A DNA stretch of 64,000 bases from Rhodanobacteraceae bacterium (GTDB lineage: Bacteria; Pseudomonadota; Gammaproteobacteria; Xanthomonadales; SZUA-5). Position 1 is the stretch's first letter. Every line of letters begins with the position of its first letter. The notes under the pieces were generated by a model. That model was not told the origin of the DNA and did not search any database. It saw only the letters and a list, made by a program, of their open reading frames with translations. Positions 26,521-37,479 of this stretch are shown here, piece by piece. Location: contig JACKOW010000011.1 in assembly GCA_024234055.1 (NCBI GenBank), positions 62,001 through 126,000 on the forward strand, read 5' to 3'. Both the position numbers and the translations under genes were made by a program.

Positions 26521-27252
26521 ATGGAACAGCTGTTCACCACCGAAGGGCTGATAGCACTGCTGACGCTATCGACACTGGAGATCGTCCTCGGCATCGACAA
26601 CCTGGTCTTCCTGTCGATCGTCACCGGCCGACTCGCCCCGGAAAAGCGTCCCAGCGCCCGCCGCTTTGGCATCGCCCTGGCCTGCGTGACCCGGATCATG
26701 CTGTTGCTCAGTCTGGCCTGGCTGGCCGGCATGACCCACAATCTGTTCAAGATCGGCGAGATGGGATTCTCCATCCGCGATCTGGTGCTGATCGTCGGCG
26801 GACTTTTCCTGCTGGTCAAGGCGACCATGGAAATCCATGCCGAAGTTGAAGGCGACAGCAGTGACGAGCCCATGACCCGGCCCGCCGCGAGTTTCTGGGG
26901 CGCGATCATCCAGATCGCCGTCATCGATATCGTGTTCTCGCTGGATTCGGTGATCACCGCGGTGGGCATGGTTAACAATGTGCCAATCATGGTCACGGCC
27001 ATTCTGGTGTCGGTGGGCGTGATGCTGCTGGCCGCCAATCCCGTCGCCGAGTTCATCGAGCGCCGGCCGACCCTGAAGATGCTGGCCTTGTCCTTCCTGA
27101 TCCTGGTCGGCGTGGCGCTGATCGCCGACGGTTTCGATTTCCACATTCCGCGCGCCTATCTGTATTTCGCGATGGCTTTCTCGGGCGGTGTCGAGGCCCT
27201 CAACATCCTGGCCAGACGACGCAGCGAGCGCGTCCAGATCGACGGCGAGTAA
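26521..27252 (+). CDS. TerC-family integral membrane protein
   Basis: A 243-residue protein with about seven helices. LEIVLGIDNLVFLSIVTGRL and IVFSLDSVITAVGMV carry the conserved acidic residues (D in GIDN and SLDS) of the TerC/Alx family. Members have been linked to metal, especially manganese, efflux or tellurite resistance. It starts 4 bp after dgkA. The stop is immediately followed by a tandem REP array. Confidence 0.9.
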   Translation: MEQLFTTEGLIALLTLSTLEIVLGIDNLVFLSIVTGRLAPEKRPSARRFGIALACVTRIMLLLSLAWLAGMTHNLFKIGEMGFSIRDLVLIVGGLFLLVKATMEIHAEVEGDSSDEPMTRPAASFWGAIIQIAVIDIVFSLDSVITAVGMVNNVPIMVTAILVSVGVMLLAANPVAEFIERRPTLKMLALSFLILVGVALIADGFDFHIPRAYLYFAMAFSGGVEALNILARRRSERVQIDGE

Positions 27253-28151
27253 CAGGTCCTGGTGGGAGCGACCTCGTGTCGCGACCGCAGATCAGCCCAC
27301 CCGCCGTAGGAGCGACCTCGTGTCGCGACCGCAGCGTCCCACGCCATCGCGAAAATCGGAAACCGCGGCGGGTTGCTGGCAAGAGCCGAACACAGAGAAC
27401 GCAAAGAGGCGCAGAGATCGCAGAGAAGAGCGGAATTGGTCCAACCAGCTCCTCTCTGCGGCCCTCTGCGTTCTCCGCGTTGGAGATTCTGGCGGTCAGC
27501 CGGCGAAGATGGCGGATCCCGGTTGGTGATGGTCGCGCCGCAAGGGCGCTCCCACGGGCCATCAGTGCTCGGTAGGAGCGACCTTGTGTCGCGACCGCAA
27601 CCTCCCACGCCGTCGCGAAAATCGCAAACCGCGGCGGGTTGCTGGCCGGAGCCGAACACAGAGAACGCAAAGAGGCGCAGAGATCGCAGAGAAGAGCGGA
27701 ATTGGTCCAACCAGCTCCTCTCTGCGATCTCCGCGGCCCTCTGCGTTCTCCGCGTTGACGATTCTGGCGGTCAGCCGGCGAAGATTGCGGATCCCGCCTG
27801 GTGATGGTCGCGCCGCAAGGGCGCTTCTACGGGCAATCTGTGCGCTGGGTAGGAGCGACCTCGTGTCGCGACCGCAGCGTCCCACGCCGTCGCGAAAATC
27901 GGAAACCGCGGCGGGTTGCTGGCCGGAGCCCAACACAGAGAACGCAAAGAGGCGCAGAGATCGCAGAGAGAGCGGACTTGGTCTATCCAGCTCCTCTCTG
28001 CGATCTCTGCGGCCCTCTGCGTTCTCCGCGTTGCAGATTCTGGCGGTCAGCTGCCGAAGATTGCGGATCCCGGTGGGTGATGGTCGCGCCGCAAGGGCGC
28101 TCCTACGGGCAGTCTATGCGCTGGGTAGGAGCGACCTTGTGTCGCGACCGC
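27253..28151. repeat. tandem array of ~270-bp REP-rich units filling the terC-OPT gap
   Basis: Units start with GTAGGAGCGACC...GTCGCGACC at 27306, 27572, 27849 and a partial at 28125, so periods are 266, 277 and 276 bp; a further partial head is at 27261. Each unit contains three palindromic parts. First is the GTAGGAGCGACC hairpin. Second is a long imperfect hairpin built from GAGAACGCAAAGAGGCGCAG and its inverted CTCTGCG counterpart. Third is a variant hairpin GGTCGCGCCGCAAGGGCGCT. The array begins 9 bp after the terC stop and ends exactly before the OPT stop. Open frames in this block are by-products of the repeats. Confidence 0.92.
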
Positions 28152-30089
28152 TCAGGCCGAGTTCGCCTGCGGCCGGGCCTCGCGATACAGCAACCAGGCA
28201 ATGCCGGCGACCATGAGCAGTCCCAGCCATCCGCCGAAATGCAGGCTCTCGGGCAGGGCCAGCACATCCGGGCGGCCGGCGACGACAATCGGAATGGCGA
28301 TGAAGATGCCCATCAGTGCCTCACCCGTGATCAGGCCCGCCGAGAACAGCGTGCCCTTGCGGTGCAGCCGATCGCGGCCTTCGTGATCTTCGGCCTTGAG
28401 CTTGGCACGGCGCTCCACCAGATGCGCCACCAGCCCTCCGAAGAAGATCGGCACGCTGAGCTCGATCGGCAGATAGATGCCCACGGCGCAGGCCAATACC
28501 GGCGTGCGGAAGGTCTTGCCGGTCGCCTTCAGCCAGCTGTCCAGGATGATGATCAGAACACCGATACCGGCGCCCACGGCTATGGTTCCCCAGGGCAATT
28601 GGCCACCGAATATGCCTTTGGCGACCGAGGCCATCAGATTGGCCTGCGGAGCGAGCAGCGGATTCGGATGCTCGGCCGTCGGTACCCCCAAGCCGTAGGC
28701 CTTGACCAAGAGGTTCAGTACCGGTGCCATGACCAGCGCCGAGGACACCGCGCCGATGGCCAACATGACCTCTTGTCGCCAGGGAGTGGCACCCACGATA
28801 TAGCCGCACTTGAGGTCCTGCAGATTGTCGCCGCCAATGCAGGCGGCACAACAGACGACGGCACCGATCATGATGGCTGCCACCGGGCCAATGGCCGCAT
28901 CGCGGCCCATCAGCAGTACCAGTACCAGCGCCGCAAACAAGATGGTGCAGATGGTGATGCCCGAAACCGGGTTATTGGAGGATCCAACCAGGCCGGCCAT
29001 GTAGGCGGACACCGAGACAAACAGAAAGCCGGCGACGATCATGATGATGGTCATGATCAGGCTGATACCCCAGGTGCCGACGATGGCGTGATAGAGCAGA
29101 GCCAGCGGAATGGTGAACACGACAATGCCGATCAGAATCGCCTTCATCGGCAGATCCTGGTCGGTGTGCAGTGGCTTTGCGCCGGCCAGACTGCTGGTGG
29201 CCTTGAGACCGCTCTTGATGCCGGAAAACAGCGAATTGCGCAGCGAAATCAGTGTCCAGACGCCACCCACCAGCATGGCGCCCACGCCCAGGTATCGTAT
29301 CTGTGCAGACCAGATCGCGTAGGCTGCATCTTCGGCGCTGGCGCCGACGACCGCTGTGGCCAGTGCCGGATCCAGATGCATGAAGAAGGTGCTGTAGATC
29401 GGCATGGCGATATTCCAGCCGAGAATGCCGCCGGCAAGTACGACGATGCCGATGTTGAGTCCTACGATATAGCCGACGCCGAACAGTGCTGGCGACAGAT
29501 TGGTGCCGACGTAGGCAATGGACTTGCCGAAGTAGGTCGCATGCGCCGCGGTATCTGTGATCAGCCGCAGGCCGCTGCCTGCGGCCAGCTTGACGAAGCC
29601 GCCCAGGAAAGCGGCAATGGCCAGCAGGCGCACACCTTCGGAGGGATTGTCGCCTGCCTTGAGTACCTCGGCGGCAGCCTTGCCTTCGGGGAAAGCCAGG
29701 CCCTGGTCAACAATCAGCGAGCGCCGCAGAGGCACCGAGAAAAGCACGCCTAGCAGTCCGCCAAGGCCGGCGATGGCCAGCACCCAGGAGTACTTGAAGT
29801 CGTCCCAGTAGCCCAGTATCAGCAGTGCTGGGATGGTGAAGATGACGCCGGAGGCAATCGACGAACCGGCCGAGGCGCCGGTCTGGACGATATTGTTTTC
29901 GAGGATGTGACCGCCTCCCAGCAGGCGCAGTACCGCCATCGACACCACCGCCGCTGGTATCGCCGAAGCGATGGTCAGGCCGGCAAACAGTCCCAGATAG
30001 GTGTTCGCGGCCGCCAACACCACGGCAAGAATGATCGACAGCGTGACGGCTCGGAATGTGAGTTGCGGTGGTGCGGCTGCGGCTTGCAT
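28152..30089 (-). CDS. OPT-family oligopeptide transporter
   Basis: A 645-residue integral membrane protein with about 15 helices. The N-terminal LTFRAVTLSIILAVVLAAAN, NTYLGLFAGLTIASAIPAAV and SSNNPVSGITICT are characteristic of bacterial OPT transporters. ATG at 30089 has GGGAG upstream; an open extension to 30263 lacks family similarity. It is likely a proton-coupled importer of small peptides or metal chelates. The stop codon directly abuts the tandem repeat array, and the gene is convergent with terC. Confidence 0.9.
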   Translation of the reverse strand: MQAAAAPPQLTFRAVTLSIILAVVLAAANTYLGLFAGLTIASAIPAAVVSMAVLRLLGGGHILENNIVQTGASAGSSIASGVIFTIPALLILGYWDDFKYSWVLAIAGLGGLLGVLFSVPLRRSLIVDQGLAFPEGKAAAEVLKAGDNPSEGVRLLAIAAFLGGFVKLAAGSGLRLITDTAAHATYFGKSIAYVGTNLSPALFGVGYIVGLNIGIVVLAGGILGWNIAMPIYSTFFMHLDPALATAVVGASAEDAAYAIWSAQIRYLGVGAMLVGGVWTLISLRNSLFSGIKSGLKATSSLAGAKPLHTDQDLPMKAILIGIVVFTIPLALLYHAIVGTWGISLIMTIIMIVAGFLFVSVSAYMAGLVGSSNNPVSGITICTILFAALVLVLLMGRDAAIGPVAAIMIGAVVCCAACIGGDNLQDLKCGYIVGATPWRQEVMLAIGAVSSALVMAPVLNLLVKAYGLGVPTAEHPNPLLAPQANLMASVAKGIFGGQLPWGTIAVGAGIGVLIIILDSWLKATGKTFRTPVLACAVGIYLPIELSVPIFFGGLVAHLVERRAKLKAEDHEGRDRLHRKGTLFSAGLITGEALMGIFIAIPIVVAGRPDVLALPESLHFGGWLGLLMVAGIAWLLYREARPQANSA

Positions 30090-30369
30090 GGCGGCTCCCG
30101 ATGTTCTGTGCGGATCGTCGTCGGGCGCGCGCGGCGCTGTCCCGTTCCGGCGGCCGATGATGGCGCAAACTGGCGATGCTTGCTCGTCTGGAAGCAGCTG
30201 CCAAGCCGGGAATTTGCGGCGCTGCTGCGTTGCGGGAACGGAATCCGCGTAGCTGAAGGCCATCCTGAACCGAGTCGCGTGTCGCAGTTCTGCGGGTCAA
30301 CTGGTGTCGACGGGCTGCGTTGAATGAGGTGAAAGCGGGCAGGTCGCCCGCCATCGTCAGGAGTCAGAC

Positions 30370-30690
30370 ATGAACATCAAGACCCAGTTGGCCGCCGCTG
30401 CACTGTTGCTGGTCATGGCCGGCAGTGCTTTCGCAGGTACCCCGCGAGTGGACGCCCGCCAGGATCGGCAGTGGCAGCGGATCGAGCAAGGTGTAGCCAG
30501 CGGAGCACTGACCGGGCCGGAAGCCACGCGATTGGCGGCGCGTCAGCAGCATATTGCCAATGCCGAGGCCCGGGCCAAGGCCGACGGCGTGGTGACGGCG
30601 CGCGAGCGGGTCAGGCTGCAGGGCAAGCAGAATCGCGCCAGTGTCGCGATTGCCCGGCAGAAACATGACCGTCAGCATCGTCATTGGTGA
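30370..30690 (+). CDS. small secreted basic protein, 106 residues
   Basis: A signal peptide (MNIKTQLAAAALLLVMAGSA, cleavage near residue 22) is followed by a charged helical domain: DARQDRQWQRIEQGVASGAL, a KADGVVTARERVRL segment resembling a calcium-binding loop, and a His-rich end (KHDRQHRHW). Similar small proteins are common in Xanthomonadales, but no function is established. AGGAG precedes the ATG. The His-rich tail suggests metal binding, an inference. No partner gene is next to it. Confidence 0.75.
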   Translation: MNIKTQLAAAALLLVMAGSAFAGTPRVDARQDRQWQRIEQGVASGALTGPEATRLAARQQHIANAEARAKADGVVTARERVRLQGKQNRASVAIARQKHDRQHRHW

Positions 30691-30755
30691 GTTCGATGGG
30701 ATCCTCGGCGGCGGGGCCTGGCCTCGCCGTCGACAGAATTCTGCGGATCAGCTGC

Positions 30756-30786
30756 TAGCCCAGGTAAGCCGAAGGCGCACCTGGGT
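30756..30786. repeat. REP-like hairpin (CCCAGGT/ACCTGGG family)
   Basis: CCCAGGTAAGCC and GGCGCACCTGGG form an imperfect hairpin. The same motif occurs in the 87-bp direct repeats at 42923-43087. It lies between the small secreted protein and the convergent outer-membrane gene; nothing else is seen in 30691-30906. Confidence 0.6.
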
Positions 30787-30906
30787 CTTGCCCATCTGTC
30801 GGCTGCCGGCAGACGCCATCTGCAAAGACTGGCACCAGATTTCCTTGGCTGGTGATTCCTTCATGGTGCCTGCCGCTTCAGATCTGTTGCGAGGCAGGCG
30901 CCCCGC

Positions 30907-31908
30907 CTAGAAATCCTGCTCGTAGCGCACATAGGGCGTGCGGCTGAAGGCATCGGTTTCATTGGCGGTGGCCACTGGCGAGTTGCCGAGCTTCGGCGGC
31001 TCGCCACTGCTGAACAGATTGCGGGCGCCTACCGAAATGATGCCGGACCAAGGCGTGCGCCAGCTGACACCCAGATCCATGCTGGCCCACCAGGGGCTGA
31101 CGGTCTGGATGCCCTTGCGGATCATCTGCGCGGCCATGCCGGCGCTGAAATCGCCATAGGCCACGCTGAATTGCACGCGGCCGATGTCCGGGCTGTTTTC
31201 GAGCATGGGCAGACGTGACATGGCCAGGGCCACGCCCAAACGCGACTGCTCTGACAGTGACAGCTCACCACCCAGACTGACCGTGCGCACCGGATCCACG
31301 TGCTGGCTGGCCAGGGGCGCCAGCGGCAGGGCAGCCTGAGGCGTGGACACTGCCGCCGCCGGGCCGATGCTGCCGGGCAACACCCAGATCGCCGGGCTCT
31401 CGCTGTATCCCAGCGTGAAGCTGGTGCGGCCAAGGTCGAGCGATCCGGACACGCCCAGCGCCGAGGACGAACGGTGGCCCGAGAAGCTCTCGCAGGCATC
31501 CGACTGCAGCGGTGCCAGCGGCGCCTGCATGAGGCTGCGGCAAGGCACGAAATCGGTCACCGTCATGGCGGCATTGAAGCTCGCATTCTCGTTCAGGCGC
31601 CAGCGCAGCGACGGCGCCACGGTGAAGGTCTCCCCGCCACTGACGGTGCGACTGCGCACCTGAGCCACGCCCACCAGGACATTGCCTGCCGATTCACTGC
31701 CATAGGCGTTGCCGAGGCCGATTGAATCGCCACCGCCGAAGACGAACACCGGGACCCAGGTGCTGCCGTCCGCGGCTTGCGGCCATGGCGAGGGATGTGC
31801 CTGGTCCGGCACAATCAGGGGGAGCGGCGTCGAATCAAAAGACTGCGACCACGCGGCTGTCGAGGCCACGGTCAGCGCGATTGCAGATGTCAGCGTCTTG
31901 AGTGTCAT
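30907..31908 (-). CDS. putative outer-membrane beta-barrel protein
   Basis: A 333-residue protein with a signal peptide (MTLKTLTSAIALTVASTAAW, cleavage near AWSQS). The body has alternating polar/hydrophobic strands such as SFTLGYSESPAIW, VQFSVAYGDFSAG and ASMDLGVSWRTPW. The chain ends in VRYEQDF, with the C-terminal Phe expected for a BAM substrate. No named family was recognised. ATG at 31908 was preferred over upstream starts, which would bury the signal peptide. Four cysteines or fewer are present and no plug-domain motif is seen, so it is not an obvious TonB receptor. Confidence 0.65.
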   Translation of the reverse strand: MTLKTLTSAIALTVASTAAWSQSFDSTPLPLIVPDQAHPSPWPQAADGSTWVPVFVFGGGDSIGLGNAYGSESAGNVLVGVAQVRSRTVSGGETFTVAPSLRWRLNENASFNAAMTVTDFVPCRSLMQAPLAPLQSDACESFSGHRSSSALGVSGSLDLGRTSFTLGYSESPAIWVLPGSIGPAAAVSTPQAALPLAPLASQHVDPVRTVSLGGELSLSEQSRLGVALAMSRLPMLENSPDIGRVQFSVAYGDFSAGMAAQMIRKGIQTVSPWWASMDLGVSWRTPWSGIISVGARNLFSSGEPPKLGNSPVATANETDAFSRTPYVRYEQDF

Positions 31909-32108
31909 GGTCGGTGCGGGCATCGGGGCTGCCTCGTCTTCTAATGCTTTGACCAGTGCCAGGTCGGGTAGTTCCCAGTGTTCAGGAATTTGCCCATTCA
32001 TTTTGTGCCAACGATAGCAGAAACAGGCAACAAGGGCAGATTCCTAAAGCAAATTTTAAGTTTGCAGCGGCCAGATCGACCCCGCCGACAACGATATTCG
32101 GGTGCTGA

Positions 32109-32996
32109 CTATTGCGGACGTTCCGGTGCATCGACGGGCGGTTCCGGCCTGAACAGCTGGGCGATCTCGATGGCATCGAAATGGTAGGTCTTGCCGCAGA
32201 ATTCACAGACGATTTCGGCGTGACCGAGCTGTTCGGCAGCCGCCGCCGCCTCGTCTTGTCCGATGCGACGCAGCACATCGGCCACTTTCTCACGTGAGCA
32301 GCGGCAACGTACGTGCAGGGGCACGGGGTCGGCATCGAGGCGCTGCTGGTCATGGAACAAACGATGGATCAGCTCCGTGCTGGGCGTGGCCAACAGCTCG
32401 TCAGGCTGGACGGTGTTGAGCAGGTGCAGCACCCGATTCCAGGCATCCGGATCGATCTCGTGGCGGGTTCCGCCCTCACTGGGCAAACGCTGCAGCAACA
32501 GCCCGCAGGCGCGCTCGCCATCACCCGCCAGCAGCAGCCGGGTCGGCAACTGCTCGCTCTGCTCGAAATAGCCTTCCAGGGTTTCCGCCAGAGAATCGCC
32601 GGACAGGGCGACAATGCCCTGATAACGCTCGGAATTCTGGTAGGGCTCCAGCGTGATCGCCAACACCGCGCCATGCGCTGCCGCGGCGAATCCGCCGGTC
32701 CAGTCGACATCGGTGTCGGCGGCGCGGGCAATGCCGCGCAGATCGCCGTCGCTGGTGCATTCCACATACAGCAGTTGCAGCGCGTCTCCGCCCTGCAGCT
32801 GCAGTGACAGCCGGCCGTTGAACTTGATGCCGGTGACCAGCAGGCTGGCTGCAGCCAGCGCCTCGCCGAGCCAGCGGCCCACGCTGGCGACATAGGGCTG
32901 GTGGCTCAGGACTTGCCGGTAACCCGCTTCCAGGCGCACGGCGGCGCCACGAACACCGAGCTGCGGCAATACGAAGGCATGCAGCAGATCACTCAT
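32109..32996 (-). CDS. hslO: redox-regulated chaperone Hsp33
   Basis: A 295-residue protein of typical length. The C-terminal zinc site is intact: CRC (C231, C233) and CEFC (C264, C267). Under reducing conditions zinc keeps the chaperone inactive; oxidation releases zinc and activates holdase function in the cytoplasm. The start is 11 bp after the typA stop, so it is likely in an operon with typA. No frameshift is seen. Confidence 0.95.
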   Translation of the reverse strand: MSDLLHAFVLPQLGVRGAAVRLEAGYRQVLSHQPYVASVGRWLGEALAAASLLVTGIKFNGRLSLQLQGGDALQLLYVECTSDGDLRGIARAADTDVDWTGGFAAAAHGAVLAITLEPYQNSERYQGIVALSGDSLAETLEGYFEQSEQLPTRLLLAGDGERACGLLLQRLPSEGGTRHEIDPDAWNRVLHLLNTVQPDELLATPSTELIHRLFHDQQRLDADPVPLHVRCRCSREKVADVLRRIGQDEAAAAAEQLGHAEIVCEFCGKTYHFDAIEIAQLFRPEPPVDAPERPQ

Positions 32997-33007
32997 TGAC
33001 GAAACTC

Positions 33008-34822
<1,815 letters not shown>

Positions 34823-35467
34823 GGGCTCGGATGGCACAGCCGGTACGTGCAACGCGCAATGCGCATCGCCTTTGGGCAGGGCGGGCAGGGAAGACGGGCG
34901 CGGAGTATAGCCAGACCCGCACTGAGTCGCGCGTCAGGATCTCAGGTGAGGTTCATCCGCGGGCGGTGACGAAGTTGTTGTTGGTCCAGACTGGTCCGGA
35001 GGCTCCACCCGGGCGCCGCCCATTTGTACTGACGGGTTCCCCGAAGCAGAAGCTCCAACGCAGAGAACGCGAAGGGGCCCAGAGAACGCGGATCCAAGCC
35101 GAATCAGAATGGCTCTCGCTCCACGGAGGGAGCGGGCTCTGCCCGCGAACGGGCCCTGGTCGGAAGAAGCAGGTCAGGTTGATCCGACGGGTCTACGTGA
35201 CAGCTCGGCCTTTGAGGATCGGTGGAGAGCAATCGAAAGTTCTGGGGAAAGCTGTCGCGGACAGAGTCCGCTCCCACAGTCTGTGCAGGCCAGTGGTGCT
35301 CTGCCCGCAAACTTGACGGTCACCGCAGAGGAGCGAGAAAAGTGCAGAGACAAGCCCAACAAATTGGCTACTGCTCCTCTCAGCGTTCTCTGCGGTTCTC
35401 CGTGTTCTCTGCGTCTTGCTCCTGGCCGCAACTCACATGCGCTCCAGATTTTGGCGAGGACGGTCGC
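34823..35467. repeat. long intergenic region with decayed repeats
   Basis: No credible gene is present. It holds a CCAGACTGGTCCGGA palindrome near 34991, AACGCAGAGAACGCGAAGG at about 35058, a GGAGCGGGCTCTGCCCGC-type hairpin near 35127, and a CGCGGACAGAGTCCGCTCCCACA half-hairpin near 35257 (longer than quoted here). A CTCTGCGTTCTC-type pair lies at 35325-35425. These are the same families as at 27253-28151, 40565 and 54653, in more degraded form. The first 150 bp should contain the typA promoter, but I see no clear boxes. Confidence 0.6.
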
Positions 35468-35575
35468 GACGCGAGGTCGCTCCTACGACAGCGGGACGCG
35501 AGGTCGCTCCTACGGCAGCGGGACGCGAGGTCGCTCCTACTGCAGGGCGACGCGAGTCGCTACAGCAGCGACTCG
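35468..35575. repeat. 27-bp tandem REP array touching the ammonia-lyase stop
   Basis: GACGCGAGGTCGCTCCTACG-type units begin at 35468, 35495, 35522 and 35549, an exact 27-bp period. The fourth is degenerate (GACGCGAGTCGCTACAGC) and contains the TAG stop codon of the ammonia-lyase gene (35560-35562 on the minus strand). The unit core is the reverse complement of the GTAGGAGCGACC hairpin that heads the array at 27306. Confidence 0.85.
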
Positions 35576-37479
35576 CCGATGGCGGTCTCGGCAACCGCCA
35601 CCACCTCGCCGGATTCGGCCAGGGCGATGGCTTTTTCCAGATCCGGTGTCAGCAACCGGTCGTGGGCGAGGAACTCGATGCCGCGTTCACGCACCAGTTT
35701 CAGCACCGCAGCGATGGGCGCTGCAGGACGGGCGTCCTTGAGCTGCTTGAGATCGGCCTGCAGGCGCTTGACGTCTTCGGCCAGGGTCACGCTCTCCTCG
35801 CGGCTGACCTGCGACAGATTGCGCAACTTCGAGCGCAGCGCCTGTACGCCGAGGCTGGTGGCCAGGGTATAGCTGGCGCCCAGGATCTGCAGCCGGAATT
35901 CGAGCGCCTGGGTACCGACCAGCAGTTCCAGGCCCAACACCTTTTCCAGGTCGCCCAGCATCTCCAGCACGTGCCGGGCTTCGGTGGTGCCCATGGACAC
36001 ATGGTCTTCGGCATTGGCGCTGGTGGGGATGGAATAGACCGTGGCCGGGTGGGCCTTGGTGGCCAGTTCGTTCACCAGTGCCGCCGCCGTGTACTGGACG
36101 ATCATGTGGCCCGAATCGGTGCCGTCCTCGTTGCCGATCAGGAAGGGCGGCAGGCCATCGTTGGTGGCAGGATCGACCAGCTTGGCCAGTCGGCGCTCAC
36201 TGATCGAGGCCAGCACCGGAATGCAGCACTTGAGCTGGGTCAGTGCCAGCGCAATCGGCATGCCGTGGAAGTTGCCGGCCGAAACCACGCAGTCCTCGCC
36301 TTCACGTGCTTCCGGGAAGATCAGCGGATTGTCGGTGACCGAATTCAGCTCGATCTCGGCGATCTCGCGCACCCGCTCCAGGGTGTCCTTGACCGCGCCA
36401 TGCACCTGCGGCACGCAACGCAGCGAATAGGCGTCCTGCGGCTGGATCTTCTTGCCGCCGCGGAAGGGCAGGTGGCGCTGGTAGTGGCGGGAGCGGGCGC
36501 CGCGCTCGGCCTTGGGCACATAGTCCCAGCGCACATCGAAGGTGCGCGGATCGCTCTCGTCGCCGGTCCACGACTGCGGGCTCCAGGGGTGGAAACGGGG
36601 CACGCGGTGATAGGGAATGTCGACCAGGCGCGATCCCGCGGTCAGTTGGCGGATGTTGCTGGCGGCCGAGATCTGCCCCGGGTGCGGGCGCAGCTGATGC
36701 ACGCGGGCGTCGAAGGCGGCGGAGCGTCCGCAGAAGGCCTCCAGCGCCAGCGCCGCATTGATGTCGGCGAGCTTGGCCAGGTGTTCGAGCCGGCCCACGG
36801 CCAGGATCGCCGAAGCCAGCATCTGGCCGGTGCCATTGTTCAGCGCCAGGCCTTCCTTGAAGGACAACGTCAGTGGCTCCAGCCCGGCCCGGGCCAGAGC
36901 CTCGGCCGCGGGCACGCGCTGACCCTGCTCGAAGACTTCGCCCTCGCCGATGACCGCCAGCGCCAGATGCGAGAGCGGCGCCAGATCGCCGCTGGCGCCG
37001 ACCGAGCCTTTCTCCGGCACCACCGGAATCAGGTCCAGCCTGAGCAGGTCGCAGAGCCGCTCCAGCGTCACCACGCGCACACCGGAATGACCGCGCAACA
37101 GGGTGTTGATGCGGATGGCGAGCATGGCCCGCACCAGGTCCAGCGGCAGCGGATCGCCCACGCAGACGGCGTGGCTGATGATCAGATTGCGCTGCAGTTC
37201 GGCCACGATCGGCAGTTGCTGATCATCCTCGCGCTGGCGGCGCCGGGAGTCCTCCAGCAGGCGATCAGCGTTCGAACCGAAGCCGGTGGTGACGCCGTAG
37301 ATCGGCTCGCCGCGCTGCAGCTCCTTCGCCAGAAAATCGGCACTGACCTGGACCTTGCGCAGAGCCGCCTTCGACAGCCGTACCGTGCGCCGGCGCGCAG
37401 CGATATCCAGCACCGCCTGCAGACTCAGGCGCTTGCCGTCGAGGTCGATGGGTTTGCGATTGGAGGGCTTGCTGTTCAT
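35560..37479 (-). CDS. HAL/PAL-family aromatic amino acid ammonia-lyase, enlarged
   Basis: A 639-residue enzyme. The MIO prosthetic group precursor is A162-S163-G164 in SVGASGDLAPLSH; Y61 in YGVTTGFGS, QDAYSLRC and LNSVTDNPLIF are conserved catalytic parts. S102-H103 in LIISHA matches the His-ammonia-lyase selectivity pair. However, M407 in GNFHGMP stands where bacterial HutH has Glu, as I recall the alignment. An extra segment of about 45-50 residues lies near 295-345 compared with HutH (about 510 residues). The ATG overlaps the hisS stop by 4 bp. No hutU, hutI or hutG is present, so histidine catabolism is unproven. Confidence 0.82.
   Translation of the reverse strand: MNSKPSNRKPIDLDGKRLSLQAVLDIAARRRTVRLSKAALRKVQVSADFLAKELQRGEPIYGVTTGFGSNADRLLEDSRRRQREDDQQLPIVAELQRNLIISHAVCVGDPLPLDLVRAMLAIRINTLLRGHSGVRVVTLERLCDLLRLDLIPVVPEKGSVGASGDLAPLSHLALAVIGEGEVFEQGQRVPAAEALARAGLEPLTLSFKEGLALNNGTGQMLASAILAVGRLEHLAKLADINAALALEAFCGRSAAFDARVHQLRPHPGQISAASNIRQLTAGSRLVDIPYHRVPRFHPWSPQSWTGDESDPRTFDVRWDYVPKAERGARSRHYQRHLPFRGGKKIQPQDAYSLRCVPQVHGAVKDTLERVREIAEIELNSVTDNPLIFPEAREGEDCVVSAGNFHGMPIALALTQLKCCIPVLASISERRLAKLVDPATNDGLPPFLIGNEDGTDSGHMIVQYTAAALVNELATKAHPATVYSIPTSANAEDHVSMGTTEARHVLEMLGDLEKVLGLELLVGTQALEFRLQILGASYTLATSLGVQALRSKLRNLSQVSREESVTLAEDVKRLQADLKQLKDARPAAPIAAVLKLVRERGIEFLAHDRLLTPDLEKAIALAESGEVVAVAETAIGESLL

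Noticed and set aside
27253..28151. CRISPR or gene cluster in the repeat block
   Set aside because: The period of about 270 bp and nested hairpins fit REP amplification; the open frames have repeated, unstructured translations.
27801..29753. A 650-codon open frame on the plus strand
   Set aside because: It starts in the REP array and is antisense to the OPT transporter; composition is that of a shadow frame.
35468..35575. CRISPR-like 27-bp periodicity
   Set aside because: Units are contiguous with no spacers, and no cas gene is present.
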